From positions 1 through 64,000 of the IMG/VR virus record IMGVR_UViG_3300044731_001604: a stretch of 64,000 bases of DNA; one strand, 5' to 3'. This DNA comes from a virus. Positions 25,701-33,807 of the stretch are shown here, piece by piece. The notes under the pieces were generated by a model that saw nothing but the letters and a program-made list of their open reading frames with translations, made no database searches and had not been told where the DNA came from. Both the position numbers and the translations under genes were made by a program. The first letter of the stretch is position 1; every line of letters starts with the position of its first letter.

Positions 25701-27984
25701 ATACTGTAATACCTTGAGTAGTAGACTGTTGTAATGTAGTGATATCAGCAGCAAGAAGAGCTTCAGCAGCCATTGCTCTAGATTGTTCAGCATTAACAGC
25801 AGCAACACGAGCAGAAGCTTCAGCAGCAACAGAAGTATCTGTATAGACTTCAGCAGCATCAATAGCAGCAGCTACAGCGTTTTGTCTAGAAGTAGTTTCA
25901 GCAGCATCAGCAGCAATACGAGCAGATTGTTCAGCAGCTAAATCAGCAGCAAGTTGAGCATCACCAGCAATACGCGCAGATTGCTCAGTAGCTACAGCAG
26001 AAGTTAAAACTCCTTCAGCAGCAACAGCTCTAGAAACTTCAGCAGCTAAATTATTAGAAGCACTATCAGCTAATTGGCTAAGAGTAGTGTTGATACTACC
26101 GTCAGCATTTTGGAATGCGCTTACGATTTCAGTTAATGAATCGAGAGCAACAGGATCAATATTAGAAACAATATTGTCGATTTGTGATTGTAAAGATTGG
26201 TCAGCAGCAATACGAGCAGACGCTTCTGCATCTACAGCATTAGTACGTGAACTTGCTTCAGCCGCAATAGCAGCGATGCGAGCAGAAGCTTCAGCAGCTA
26301 AATCAGCAGCGATACCAGCTTCAGCAGCAGTTGCTCTAGAAACTTCAGCATTTAATGCATCAGTAACAACTACATCACCAGCAATTCTTGCAGCTTGTTC
26401 AGCAGCAACAGCAGCTTGACGTGCAGATTGCTCAGTAGCTAGATCAGAAGCAAGTTGTGCATCAGCAGCAATACGAGCAGATTGCTCAGTAGCTAAATCA
26501 GCAGCAAGAGCAGCATCACCAGCAATTCTTGCAGATTGTTCTGCAGAATCAGCAGCAACACGAGCAGATTGCTCAGCAGTTACAGCAGCTTGTCTAGATG
26601 ATACTTCAGCAGCTAGATCAGCAGTTAATACGCCTTCAGCAGCAGTTGCTCTAGAAACTTCAGCATTTAATGCACTATTTAAAGTAGCATCGCCAGCAAT
26701 ACGAGCAGATTGTTCAGCGGCATCAGCAGCAATACGAGCAGATTGCTCAGTAGCTAGATCAGCAGTAAGAGTAGCATCAGCAGCAACGCGAGCAGATTGC
26801 TCAGCAGCATCAGCAGCAATACGAGCAGATTCTTCAGCAGAAACAGCAGCAACACGAGCAGAAGCTTCAGCAGCAACAGAAGTATCTGTATAACCTTCAA
26901 CAGCATCAATAGCAGCAGCTACAGCAGCTTGACGTGAACTAACTTCAGCAGCTAAATCAGCAGTAAGTTGTGCATCAGCAGCAATACGTGCAGATTGTTC
27001 AGCAGCTAAATCACTAGTAATAGTGTTTTCTGCAGCAACACGAGCAGCAGTTTCGTTAGCTAAATTAGTAGCAGCAGCGCCAGCTAAAGTAGTAATAGCA
27101 CTGTTTAAATTGCCATCAGCAGTTTGGAATGCATCAACGATTTCAGTTAACGAATCAAGAGCTGTTGGATCAATGTTAGAGAGAACATTGTCGATTTGGC
27201 TTTGTAAGCTAGCGTCAGCAGCAATACGTGCAGATTGTTCTGCAGTATCAGCAGCAATTCTTGCAGACTCTTCAGCAGAAACAGCAGCAACACGAGCAGA
27301 AGCTTCAGCAGATACAGCGGCTTGTCTAGATGATACTTCAGCAGCTAGATCGCTAGTAAGTTGAGCATCAGCAGCAATACGAGCAGAAGCTTCAGCAGAT
27401 ACAGCAGCTTGACGTGAAGTTAATTCAGCAGCGTCAGCAGCAATTCTTGCAGACTCTTCAGCAGCAACAGCAGCAACACGAGCAGATTGCTCAGTAGCTA
27501 CAGCAGCAGTAAGAACATCATCAGCAGCAATACGTGCTGATTGTTCAGCAGCAACAGCAGCAGCACGAGCAGTTTGCTCAGCAGCTAAATCGCTAGCAAG
27601 TTGTGCGTCAGCAGCAATACGTGCTGATTGTTCAGCAGCAACAGCAGCAATACGAGCAGATTGTTCAGTAGCTAAATCGGCTTGAACGCCAGAAATTGCA
27701 GTTTGGAAAGCAGCAGCTTGCGAATTTAATGCAGCATCAATACCAGCTAAGTGAGATGCAATAACATTTGCATCACTAGCAGTATAGTTAACTCCTTGAG
27801 TTAAACTACCTACTGTATAATTAAATACAGCTGAATCAATAAGCGTTTTCCATTGACCGCCAGTTCTAATCTTGAAACTATTTGACGTAGTATCAAAATA
27901 TAACTGTCCGTCAACAGCTTTCGCTGGTGGGTTAGTTAAACCGCGGAGTTGTATACCGCCGGAAACTTTTAATAAATTTGACAT
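22792..27984 (-). CDS. giant coiled-coil tail fibre (1730 aa)
   Basis: 1730 residues. Residues about 9-48 are a variant of the anchor-like domain (GIQLRGLTNPPAKAVDGQLY). From about 80 to 1500 it is a continuous Ala-rich helix built from variants of AEQSARIAADAQLTADLAAE and AAEVSSRQAAVAAEQSARIA, broken by four copies of a module LQSQIDNVLSNIDPTALDSL-TEIV-AFQ-AD. Residues about 1530-1600 contain TKGYVDSVVVDE, common where a fibre shaft meets its head. The last 110 residues form a beta domain (TGEVIADLTFSTASFEGCEI to ARMDVKLIKA) related to modules in the 729-aa and 215-aa proteins. A parallel trimeric coiled coil of this length would exceed 200 nm. Antisense ORFs here are composition artefacts. 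Confidence 0.85.
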   Translation of the reverse strand: MSNLLKVSGGIQLRGLTNPPAKAVDGQLYFDTTSNSFKIRTGGQWKTLIDSAVFNYTVGSLTQGVNYTASDANVIASHLAGIDAALNSQAAAFQTAISGVQADLATEQSARIAAVAAEQSARIAADAQLASDLAAEQTARAAAVAAEQSARIAADDVLTAAVATEQSARVAAVAAEESARIAADAAELTSRQAAVSAEASARIAADAQLTSDLAAEVSSRQAAVSAEASARVAAVSAEESARIAADTAEQSARIAADASLQSQIDNVLSNIDPTALDSLTEIVDAFQTADGNLNSAITTLAGAAATNLANETAARVAAENTITSDLAAEQSARIAADAQLTADLAAEVSSRQAAVAAAIDAVEGYTDTSVAAEASARVAAVSAEESARIAADAAEQSARVAADATLTADLATEQSARIAADAAEQSARIAGDATLNSALNAEVSRATAAEGVLTADLAAEVSSRQAAVTAEQSARVAADSAEQSARIAGDAALAADLATEQSARIAADAQLASDLATEQSARQAAVAAEQAARIAGDVVVTDALNAEVSRATAAEAGIAADLAAEASARIAAIAAEASSRTNAVDAEASARIAADQSLQSQIDNIVSNIDPVALDSLTEIVSAFQNADGSINTTLSQLADSASNNLAAEVSRAVAAEGVLTSAVATEQSARIAGDAQLAADLAAEQSARIAADAAETTSRQNAVAAAIDAAEVYTDTSVAAEASARVAAVNAEQSRAMAAEALLAADITTLQQSTTQGITVSINAEQSARIAADAQLTADLAAEQSARIAADATLTADLAAEVSSRQAAVSAEQSRAMAAEALEQSARIAAVDAEASARIAADATEQSRAMAAEAAEQSRAMAAEAVLTAADATEQSARIAADSALTDALNAEVSSRQAAVSAEATSRQNAVAAAELAASNAMAAEQSARIAADAAEQSARIAADAQLTADLAAEVSRATAAEGVLTSAITAEVSRATSAEQSLQAQIDNVLSNVDPTALDSLTEIVSAFQAADSNLNGAITTLADSAASNLAAEQSARIAGDAALAADLSAEVSSRQAAVAAAELAASNAVAAEASARVAAVAAEESARIAADATEQSARIAADAQLTSDLAAEQSARIAADAAEMSSRQAAVTAVSNSLAAEIARAGAAEGVLTAAVATEQSARMAAVAAEESARIAADNAEQSARMAADSAEQSARIAADDVLTAAVAAEVSSRQAAVAAEESARIAADAALTSALNAEVTRASAAEANIASDLAAEISRATAAEGVLTSALNAEVSSRQAAVSAEESARIAADSALTDALNAEITSRQAAIDAEQSLRLTAAQLEQSQRIAADANLNTAINAEVSRATAAEGVLTSAIAAEQSAREAADLVISADLAAEVSSRQTAVSGLQSQIDSIVSNTDPAALDSLTEIVNAFQAADGNLNSAITTLSTAASTALNAEITRATAAESSLQTGLNAEQSARIAADAAEQSARIAADASLQSQIDASNAAKDDLGLLVEDALALKLDLAGGTMSGAIDMGANKVTNLATPTASSDAATKGYVDSVVVDEAHINASALSSSGGLQGGSGDKLAIKLDGSSLTTSSAGLKVNADGIVADTMVAADPLFRGTVKRGAAGALVQEQYFDAIALAAGKTGEVIADLTFSTASFEGCEITYKMKDSAGKVVIGTFRVVTNGSEVSYNDMSVETDATGISFAAVVSGGNINVTYDSGATTAVARMDVKLIKA
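23520..27690 (-). repeat. degenerate coding repeat of the coiled-coil fibre
   Basis: About 4.2 kb of imperfect short tandem units, on the plus strand variants of GCAGATTGCTCAGCAGC and AGCAGCAATACGTGCAG, encoding the Ala-rich helical shaft. Repeat identity is high enough to allow slippage or recombination that would change fibre length in multiples of the unit. Confidence 0.8.
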
Positions 27985-28036
27985 GGTTTTTCCTTTTTTT
28001 TTAAGGGGTTTGGTGTATAGAAACTATACACGTAAA

Positions 28037-28048
28037 AGATTAGGCTTT
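28037..28048 (-). promoter_or_regulatory. CCTAATCT-type putative late promoter (site 4)
   Basis: AAAGCCTAATCT on the minus strand, 53 bases before the ATG at 27984, followed by TTTACGTGTATAG and a small hairpin (GTGTATAG-TT-CTATACAC). Confidence 0.5.
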
Positions 28049-28085
28049 GGCCCAATTGTTAGGATTACCTCCAAACTATAGGCCA
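28042..28085 (-). terminator. possible terminator or leader hairpin
   Basis: On the minus strand CTTTGGCC and GGCCAAAG form an 8-base stem around a long (about 28-base) loop, between the 729-aa gene and the coiled-coil fibre gene. The stem runs into CCTAATCTTTT. The long loop makes intrinsic termination uncertain. Confidence 0.4.
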
Positions 28086-28117
28086 AAGTATTGATTTTAT
28101 TATATTTTTTATGGGTA

Positions 28118-30307
28118 TTATGGTTCCATTAACCAACGACGTATGAATATCTTCATGGTAGCGTCATAAGTAGAGTCTGTTGACACATATTGAATTGATA
28201 CTGTAGAACCGTCATTAATAATATTAAAAATGACGCCGGTATCGTTAGTTTCAACATAGTCATCCCAGATTTCTGCTACTGTTTCATTAGAAGCAATTAA
28301 CATTTCTCCGGTTCTCATGTCTGGACCTCGACGAATACCGTAATCCACAACTACGTTAGTGTATTCTGCTGCTGCATAAGTAATAATAGTAACTGGATCT
28401 GATTGATTGTCTAAAAGAGTAATCGTATCTGATAAAGACATTAATTGAAGACCATTTAGATTAATGGCATTATTAACTCCATCCCATTTAAAATGAGAAT
28501 TTGAAGACAATTGACCAGAGCCATTGAATTGAACTTCGCCCTGATTACCAGCAGCACCTAAAGTAGGGCTATAGTAAGATGAATAATTAGGCATTCCGCT
28601 TGGACCGCCATCAGCATCAGACCATCTTTGAGCAAAGTATTTCATTATACCATCTGAACCAGTATCAGTTGTAGAATAGTATAAAGTTATAATGCCGGTA
28701 TCAATTTCAGCATAAAAACTAACGCCAGTAACTTCAGTAGATGAATTATGTTGGGCAACATTGGCAGTTGTTCCGTCTGAAGTTATAGTCAGTTGACCGG
28801 CCTCTTTACCAGTTCCTCTAATAATTGAATAAGAAAGAATAAAGTTTTCTGAACCAGCAACACTTACGGAGAAAATAATTCCATCTGTATTATTAACAAT
28901 TTCTGTTGTTTTAACAGATGTTTGTTCCCAAAAATCTACAGATGTGTCATCAAAATAACGAACAACATCATTAAAAGCAAAGATTGATCCATTGTACATA
29001 CCGATCTGATTACCAAAAATGTCGCCTTTTTGTATGTATATTTGATCACCTTTAGTTGGATTAACTGAATCATTGAAAACACTTTGTATTTCAAAAGAAA
29101 TAGAGGTTCCAACACCACTTATTTTATAAACGCCTGGATCAAAATTCAAATTTGGGAATAGTATTAAATCGCCATTCACCATCGCGACATTATCAACAGT
29201 ATAAGTTGTTCCAGTTGGTATAGCCATTGACAATGGGTCATTTGCAGTTATTTGAATCAATCCACCGCTTGTAGTAGAAGATGAACCTCCTGCTGCAGCA
29301 TTTTGTACAATATCATTTTGTATAATATTAATAATAGTGCCGCCATCATTGAAAACAAATACTTGTCCTAAGTTAATACCAGTTGGATAGTTTGCTTTAA
29401 CAGCAGTTGTTATGCCAGTAGCGTCTGTATCAGCTGAAACTACTAAAAGTTTTCCATCTATTTCATTAAATGAATTAACAGAATTTGCCGCTAAAGTTAC
29501 AGAATACCATCGTCCGTAGCCTGGCGCCACAGTAATTAATGGAGACATAAAGTTATCGCCAAGCGGAGTAACTCCATCTTCTTTATAGATTTGGCCAGTA
29601 AAGAAATTGATTACTGCTCCACTGAAATTTAAAAATTTATTTTGGAAAGCCATTCCAAATTCAGTACCATCAATTGATAACTTGTTTACAGCAGTAACGT
29701 CTACTAAAGTAGAAGCATCCCTTGCTATTAATCTTAATTGTCCAGATGAATCTGTTTCAGAAGAAGCACCAATTGCAGCTAGTATTTCTCTGGAAGTTCC
29801 TTCGATTGTTTTAGATTGGCCTTCAAATAATACCATTGACCCGACATGGAACTCATTACCGCTTTTAAGAGCAACAATAAGAACATCTCTGTCTTGTGGC
29901 AATGTAGAAGTTTGTGCAACGGTAACTGGCAATATAGAACTTACACCAGTTCTGTCTAAAGTTACATAAGCACAATATCCATCGGCTAGACCAGCAATTG
30001 TTTGTGCAGAAATCGTATTTGAAGCCAATGGCCTACCGGGCAATTGTATAAAAGCATCGTCTGATATAGTTAATTCGTCAACACCAGCAATCCACACTCC
30101 GCCTTGAACAAGTTTTGCGTTCTTGTCTTGGAATGCCTCAGTTTGTGATACAGATAGATCTTCCCAAATAGGAAAAATGTCTGTACAAATTCTTAGTCTA
30201 TTAAGATCAGTATTAAAATAAATTTCTCCAACTTTTCCAGTTAATGGATCAGCATTAAGTCGAGGATATAATCTAATAAATTCAAAATTTTTGGTTGGAT
30301 TTGACAT
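28118..30307 (-). CDS. virion structural protein with repeated beta modules (729 aa)
   Basis: 729 residues. The N-terminus (FEFIRLYPRLNADPLTGKVG, then EIYFNTDLNRLRI) is a divergent form of the fibre anchor-like domain. The middle (GRPLASNTISAQTIAGLADG, APGYGRWYSVTLAANSVNSF) is beta-rich and unrecognised. Two related C-terminal modules, at about 470-560 and 640-729, follow the pattern R-G/T-G-L-I-S-GT, ETGV-F, then YYSTTDTGSDG-MKYFAQRW; the same pattern occurs in the 215-aa protein and at the tip of the 1730-aa fibre. I infer a tail or baseplate component that docks fibres. It follows the collar-protein genes by 11 bases and shares their operon. Confidence 0.68.
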   Translation of the reverse strand: MSNPTKNFEFIRLYPRLNADPLTGKVGEIYFNTDLNRLRICTDIFPIWEDLSVSQTEAFQDKNAKLVQGGVWIAGVDELTISDDAFIQLPGRPLASNTISAQTIAGLADGYCAYVTLDRTGVSSILPVTVAQTSTLPQDRDVLIVALKSGNEFHVGSMVLFEGQSKTIEGTSREILAAIGASSETDSSGQLRLIARDASTLVDVTAVNKLSIDGTEFGMAFQNKFLNFSGAVINFFTGQIYKEDGVTPLGDNFMSPLITVAPGYGRWYSVTLAANSVNSFNEIDGKLLVVSADTDATGITTAVKANYPTGINLGQVFVFNDGGTIINIIQNDIVQNAAAGGSSSTTSGGLIQITANDPLSMAIPTGTTYTVDNVAMVNGDLILFPNLNFDPGVYKISGVGTSISFEIQSVFNDSVNPTKGDQIYIQKGDIFGNQIGMYNGSIFAFNDVVRYFDDTSVDFWEQTSVKTTEIVNNTDGIIFSVSVAGSENFILSYSIIRGTGKEAGQLTITSDGTTANVAQHNSSTEVTGVSFYAEIDTGIITLYYSTTDTGSDGIMKYFAQRWSDADGGPSGMPNYSSYYSPTLGAAGNQGEVQFNGSGQLSSNSHFKWDGVNNAINLNGLQLMSLSDTITLLDNQSDPVTIITYAAAEYTNVVVDYGIRRGPDMRTGEMLIASNETVAEIWDDYVETNDTGVIFNIINDGSTVSIQYVSTDSTYDATMKIFIRRWLMEP

Positions 30308-30318
30308 AATATTATCCT

Positions 30319-30996
30319 TTATATTTTAACTATCCACTTTTGGACTAAGTATGGTTGCATGTTATTGTGTTTGTTTACTGCTGATGCAGGTGTAGAATTG
30401 GCCAAATCCCCAGTCAGTGTGTGAGAATGGGCACCGCTTATACTGCTTGCTCCGGCATCAGCCTGGCCGCTAGGTGTTGAATAGAAATAATATCCATAAT
30501 CTGTAGCGCCACTAAAATACCATGACATATCTGTTTTATAAGATGGATTTAATGAAGTTATATCATTTGATTGTTCTACCGAAAACGTAATAGGGTCAGT
30601 GTCTTTCATAAACATATAATGCTTATGTTCACCTGCGTAATCTAAAGTAATAGTGCTTGTATTGTGAGAATGAGTTGGATTTCCAATTTCATCAGCAGTT
30701 AATTGATGCTTCTCGGCACCATTAAAACTTCCGAGAATTCTGGTTACAGAACCAGACACTGGGTCAGTGTAAGTACCAGCACCAATTACTGTTCTTCCAA
30801 TCATGTTAGGAAGATTTGCACCAAATATACTATATAATAGTGGGTATTGAGCCTGTGTAATCGCAGACCCATCTAATTCTAACCAACCAGATGGAATGGT
30901 AGCCATGGACCATACTTTAATAGTTCCAGATGGCTCTAAACCTTCGCCTTTTTTTATTGAATGATTATTTGTGGTTAATCCTGATCTTTTTGCCAT
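30319..30996 (-). CDS. tail-collar/short tail fibre protein, copy 3
   Basis: 225 residues. N-terminus MAKRSGLTTNNHSIKKGEGL is common to three adjacent paralogues. Residues about 22-60 are the collar domain (SGTIKVWSMATIPSGWLELD); unlike its neighbours it lacks the G-ADGS-F loop and reads SIFGANLPNMIG. Then TYTDPVSGSVTRILGSFNGA, and paired His motifs (PTHSHN, GEHKHY, AHSHT), ending KHNNMQPYLVQKWIVKI. In T4 gp12-type and microcystin-dependent proteins the H-x-H rows bind metal down the trimer axis and the middle variable loops contact the receptor. 1-2 bases separate the three paralogous genes. Confidence 0.8.
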   Translation of the reverse strand: MAKRSGLTTNNHSIKKGEGLEPSGTIKVWSMATIPSGWLELDGSAITQAQYPLLYSIFGANLPNMIGRTVIGAGTYTDPVSGSVTRILGSFNGAEKHQLTADEIGNPTHSHNTSTITLDYAGEHKHYMFMKDTDPITFSVEQSNDITSLNPSYKTDMSWYFSGATDYGYYFYSTPSGQADAGASSISGAHSHTLTGDLANSTPASAVNKHNNMQPYLVQKWIVKI

Positions 30997-30997
30997 A

Positions 30998-31735
30998 TTA
31001 CACCTTTATAATCCATTTTTGTACTATATATGGCTGCATATTATTATGCGCAGTTGCTAATTCAGATATGCTTGTAAAAGATAAATCAGTATTAGGACCT
31101 GTGTGCGTATGTTGACCAGAACTATTATATCCAGAGCCAACAGCATACGATGTTTGTATTCTTGATGGCTCAAGTCCAGTATAAATACCAAGAACTGATG
31201 AAAAAGAAACTTTTGAAGCAGCGCCACCAAAAACCATACCGCCCATTAATGAATATGCAACATTGCCATAATTTGGAACTGTGTGAAATTCAATTATTCC
31301 AGTTCCAAAATATTTTGACATTGTATAGTGTGTATGATTTCCTGCCGATACTGAAAGCACAGACCCTCTTGCATGCGAATGGGCAACTTCTCCTGATTCT
31401 GCATTTAATACTTTGTGCTTTTCAGCGCCATTTGAAGTTCCTAAAAATCTAATGACTGAACCAGACACTGGGTCAGTGTAAGTACCAGAACCAATTGGAA
31501 CTCTCCCTGCCAAATTGGGAAGATTAAAATGTGAACTGTCTGCAGATCCGTAAATTGTACCTAAAATAGAAAACAGTCTAGCGTAATCAGTTCGAGATAA
31601 AGATGATCCATCTAATTCTAACCAACCAGATGGAATAGTAGCTCCGCCCCAACAAATTACTGTTCCTGTAGTAACTGCACCGTCTGTTATTTGTATTGAT
31701 TGAGTTGTTGTATTTAATCCAAGTCTTGCTGCCAT
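30998..31735 (-). CDS. tail-collar/short tail fibre protein, copy 2
   Basis: 245 residues, the longest of the three tandem collar paralogues. It has a complete collar domain (TVICWGGATIPSGWLELDGS, then IYGSADSSHFNLPNLAGRVP), the conserved TYTDPVSGSV-R-LG-SNGAEKH bridge, and H-x-H pairs (AHSHARG, GNHTHYT, QHTHTG) with the terminal AHNNMQPYIVQKWIIKV. The stretch between the second and third His pairs (residues about 135-200) is the part that differs most from its neighbours, as expected for a receptor-contacting insertion. Ribosome site AAGG inside the end of the preceding gene. Confidence 0.8.
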   Translation of the reverse strand: MAARLGLNTTTQSIQITDGAVTTGTVICWGGATIPSGWLELDGSSLSRTDYARLFSILGTIYGSADSSHFNLPNLAGRVPIGSGTYTDPVSGSVIRFLGTSNGAEKHKVLNAESGEVAHSHARGSVLSVSAGNHTHYTMSKYFGTGIIEFHTVPNYGNVAYSLMGGMVFGGAASKVSFSSVLGIYTGLEPSRIQTSYAVGSGYNSSGQHTHTGPNTDLSFTSISELATAHNNMQPYIVQKWIIKV

Positions 31736-31736
31736 A

Positions 31737-32423
31737 TTAAACCTTCACTATCCATCTTTGAACTAAATATGGTTGCATATTGTTATGTGAATTTGCTGCA
31801 TTGGCAGCAGCTGAAGACATAACGCCCCCCGAAGTCACATGATAATGATTACCAGAAGTTGAGCTAGCCCCTCTATCTGCGGCAGATTCGTGTCCTCTTA
31901 TTGAATAAGCAAACCATGCACCAAAATCACTGTAATGTAAAGCTAATGGCAGATTTTCATTTGGATACACGGCTGGGTCTACATTCGTCTGAGATGTGCT
32001 ATGGTACACTCCATAATGTTGATGGCTATTTGATGAAACAGAATTTACATTTATGTTGTGTTTGTGTTGAACCAATGCACTTTCTGCTGAAAGCAATAAA
32101 TGTTTTTCAGCACCATTCGATGCACCTAATACTCTAGTTACAGAACCAGATACTGGATCAGTATAAGTACCAGCACCAACTGGAACTCTGCCAACCAAAT
32201 TTGGAATACCAAAAGTTGTTGAACCGTCACCAGCTCCATAAGTTGTACCGTATATACCAAAAAGATTTGGATACAAAGTCCTTGAAACTGGTATACCATT
32301 ACACTCTATCCACCCAGGAGGATAGACATTTGAAGACCACGGCTTTACAGTCCCTGGCTTTTCGTAACCAAGGTGGCCTTGCATTGTAGAGTTATTTATA
32401 TTTAAACCTGATCTTGCTGCCAT
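31737..32423 (-). CDS. tail-collar/short tail fibre protein, copy 1
   Basis: 228 residues, first of the three collar paralogues in transcription order. Start overlaps the stop of the beta-helix gene (TAATG at 32423). Collar domain TVKPWSSNVYPPGWIECNGI and IYGTTYGAGDGSTTFGIPNL, the shared TYTDPVSGSVTRVLGASNGA bridge, H-x-H pairs (QHKHNI, SHQHYG, GNHYHV), and the end SHNNMQPYLVQRWIVKV. Its variable middle (TSQTNVDPAVYPNENLPLAL) is unlike the other two, so the three copies may offer alternative specificities or build a heterotrimer. Confidence 0.8.
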   Translation of the reverse strand: MAARSGLNINNSTMQGHLGYEKPGTVKPWSSNVYPPGWIECNGIPVSRTLYPNLFGIYGTTYGAGDGSTTFGIPNLVGRVPVGAGTYTDPVSGSVTRVLGASNGAEKHLLLSAESALVQHKHNINVNSVSSNSHQHYGVYHSTSQTNVDPAVYPNENLPLALHYSDFGAWFAYSIRGHESAADRGASSTSGNHYHVTSGGVMSSAAANAANSHNNMQPYLVQRWIVKV

Positions 32424-33577
32424 TATGTGTCTTCACAATCCAAATCTGCGTTGTTAGAACCAACATAGTTTATACCAATTTTATTAGTAGAAACTACGTC
32501 ATTAAAAGCGCAATCATTTATTCTATTATTCGATCCGTTAACTAATGCACCGACAGTTGATGTATTATTAGTTGAATTAGTTAAGTTAATACGGCAATCT
32601 CTAATTCTGCAATAGTTTCCGGTTACAAGAACTGTATAGCTATTGTGCCCAGCTAATGTCTCAATGTTTAAACCGTCTAAAATACATCTGTTACCTAATT
32701 CAATATATCCGCCAGATGCAATTTTAATAGCGCCAGAATCAACTGAGCTTGAAAGTTTGTCCATTCCTCGACCTAAAATTTTAATGCCATTAGTTAAAGT
32801 AACGCCAGAAGATATGGTAAAAGTTTTCGTTATAAGAATAATTCCGCCACCCAAAGCAGTTAAGTCTGTGATAGCTTGTTGTAATTCTGTTTGATTAGAA
32901 GCAAATTTTTCTGGATAAGCAGTTGCGCCAGAAACTAAAACTGCTCCCAATTGAGAAGTAGTTCCTGCTGGCCACATGATACCATGCGGAACAAATAACA
33001 AGTCGTTACCGCGTCTTAAGGCCAATGGAATACTAAATATTGAAGACGAACCAGTAGTAGTTATTTCAAGTTTTGGCATTGCAGTAGACATAGGTTGCTT
33101 AACAACTCTAAATCCAGTGCTAGTTGAACCGCCGTTAATTCCGTTTTCAAGATTGAAAGAACTTCCTTGGTCAACTAACAATGCAGAATCTAATTCTAGA
33201 TAAACTAATTCGCCGTCAGCGATATCAATGTATTCAAAAGTTGTAAGCGTGTTTGTAGCTCCACCTTGAAGTCTTAATACCATAGAGCTATTTACAGAAC
33301 CTTCAGTTGCTAATATTTCCATGCTCATAGAATTAACAAGAGTGTTGGCATCGAAACGAAGCTGTGTTCCAGTCCAAGTGATTTGACCACCTTCAGAATG
33401 AAGTATGTAATTAGTTTTTCTAGACAATTCAGCGATTGCTTTAAAAGTATTTTCTAAAGTAACTAAAGCGTTTTCCTGCTCATCAGAGTTAGCTAAAAAA
33501 GGAATTTGTCTGTCGATTGCTATTTCTGATAATTTAGTATTGCCTTGATTTTTGGGCTGATTAGAATCGTAACTCAT
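32423..33577 (-). CDS. beta-helix (pectate-lyase-fold) tailspike-like protein
   Basis: 384 residues. Residues 1-50 are a short head-binding region with a helix. Residues about 215-384 read as a right-handed beta-helix, entered by TELQQAITDLTALGGGIILI and continuing as GIKILGRG, GGYIELGNRCILDGLNIETL, YCRIRDCRINLTN and NNRINDCAFND. Such folds occur in tailspikes that bind or cut polysaccharide, but no catalytic Asp/Glu pair can be identified and the helix has only about five to six coils, so binding is more likely than hydrolysis. The protein ends abruptly in an acidic phrase (NNADLDCEDT). Starts and stops overlap both neighbours. Confidence 0.72.
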   Translation of the reverse strand: MSYDSNQPKNQGNTKLSEIAIDRQIPFLANSDEQENALVTLENTFKAIAELSRKTNYILHSEGGQITWTGTQLRFDANTLVNSMSMEILATEGSVNSSMVLRLQGGATNTLTTFEYIDIADGELVYLELDSALLVDQGSSFNLENGINGGSTSTGFRVVKQPMSTAMPKLEITTTGSSSIFSIPLALRRGNDLLFVPHGIMWPAGTTSQLGAVLVSGATAYPEKFASNQTELQQAITDLTALGGGIILITKTFTISSGVTLTNGIKILGRGMDKLSSSVDSGAIKIASGGYIELGNRCILDGLNIETLAGHNSYTVLVTGNYCRIRDCRINLTNSTNNTSTVGALVNGSNNRINDCAFNDVVSTNKIGINYVGSNNADLDCEDT

Positions 33578-33807
33578 TATTCCCCCCTAAGAAATTTGGA
33601 GATATCAATATTTGCAGCAGTGACTGTTTCGATAGCGTTAGCATTGGCTGGTTCAAATGTAGTAGTCAATATGTCCACTGGAAAAATTATATTCCCAGGG
33701 ATACTTCGTAAAGCCTCAAGCTCTCTAATTCTAGCATCTTTAAGTTCTAAAAGCTTGGTAAGCTCAACAACTTGCTCTCGTAGTAATTGTTCAATTGGAC
33801 TGCTCAT
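33577..33807 (-). CDS. small coiled-coil protein in the fibre operon
   Basis: 76 residues. The first 36 form a charged helix with Leu heptads (IEQLLREQVVELTKLLELKD), the rest is a Pro-containing tail (GNIIFPVDILTTTFEPANAN) ending in a short amphipathic helix. Stop and start overlap the neighbouring genes by one base or so (TAATG-like junctions at 33577 and 33807), implying coupling. It might be a fibre-trimerising or adaptor subunit; nothing more can be said. Confidence 0.55.
   Translation of the reverse strand: MSSPIEQLLREQVVELTKLLELKDARIRELEALRSIPGNIIFPVDILTTTFEPANANAIETVTAANIDISKFLRGE

Noticed and set aside
23402-27364. Several plus-strand ORFs of up to 202 codons opposite the coiled-coil fibre gene
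   Set aside because: They consist of Ala/Ser-rich repeats mirroring the Ala-rich coding strand (AAISSSAD-type composition), have no ribosome sites and no independent start signal. They are shadows of the repeat.
23520-27690. Regularly repeated short DNA units that resemble a CRISPR array
   Set aside because: Repeats are degenerate, in frame and code for a continuous helix within a 1730-codon gene; there are no unique spacers of constant length.
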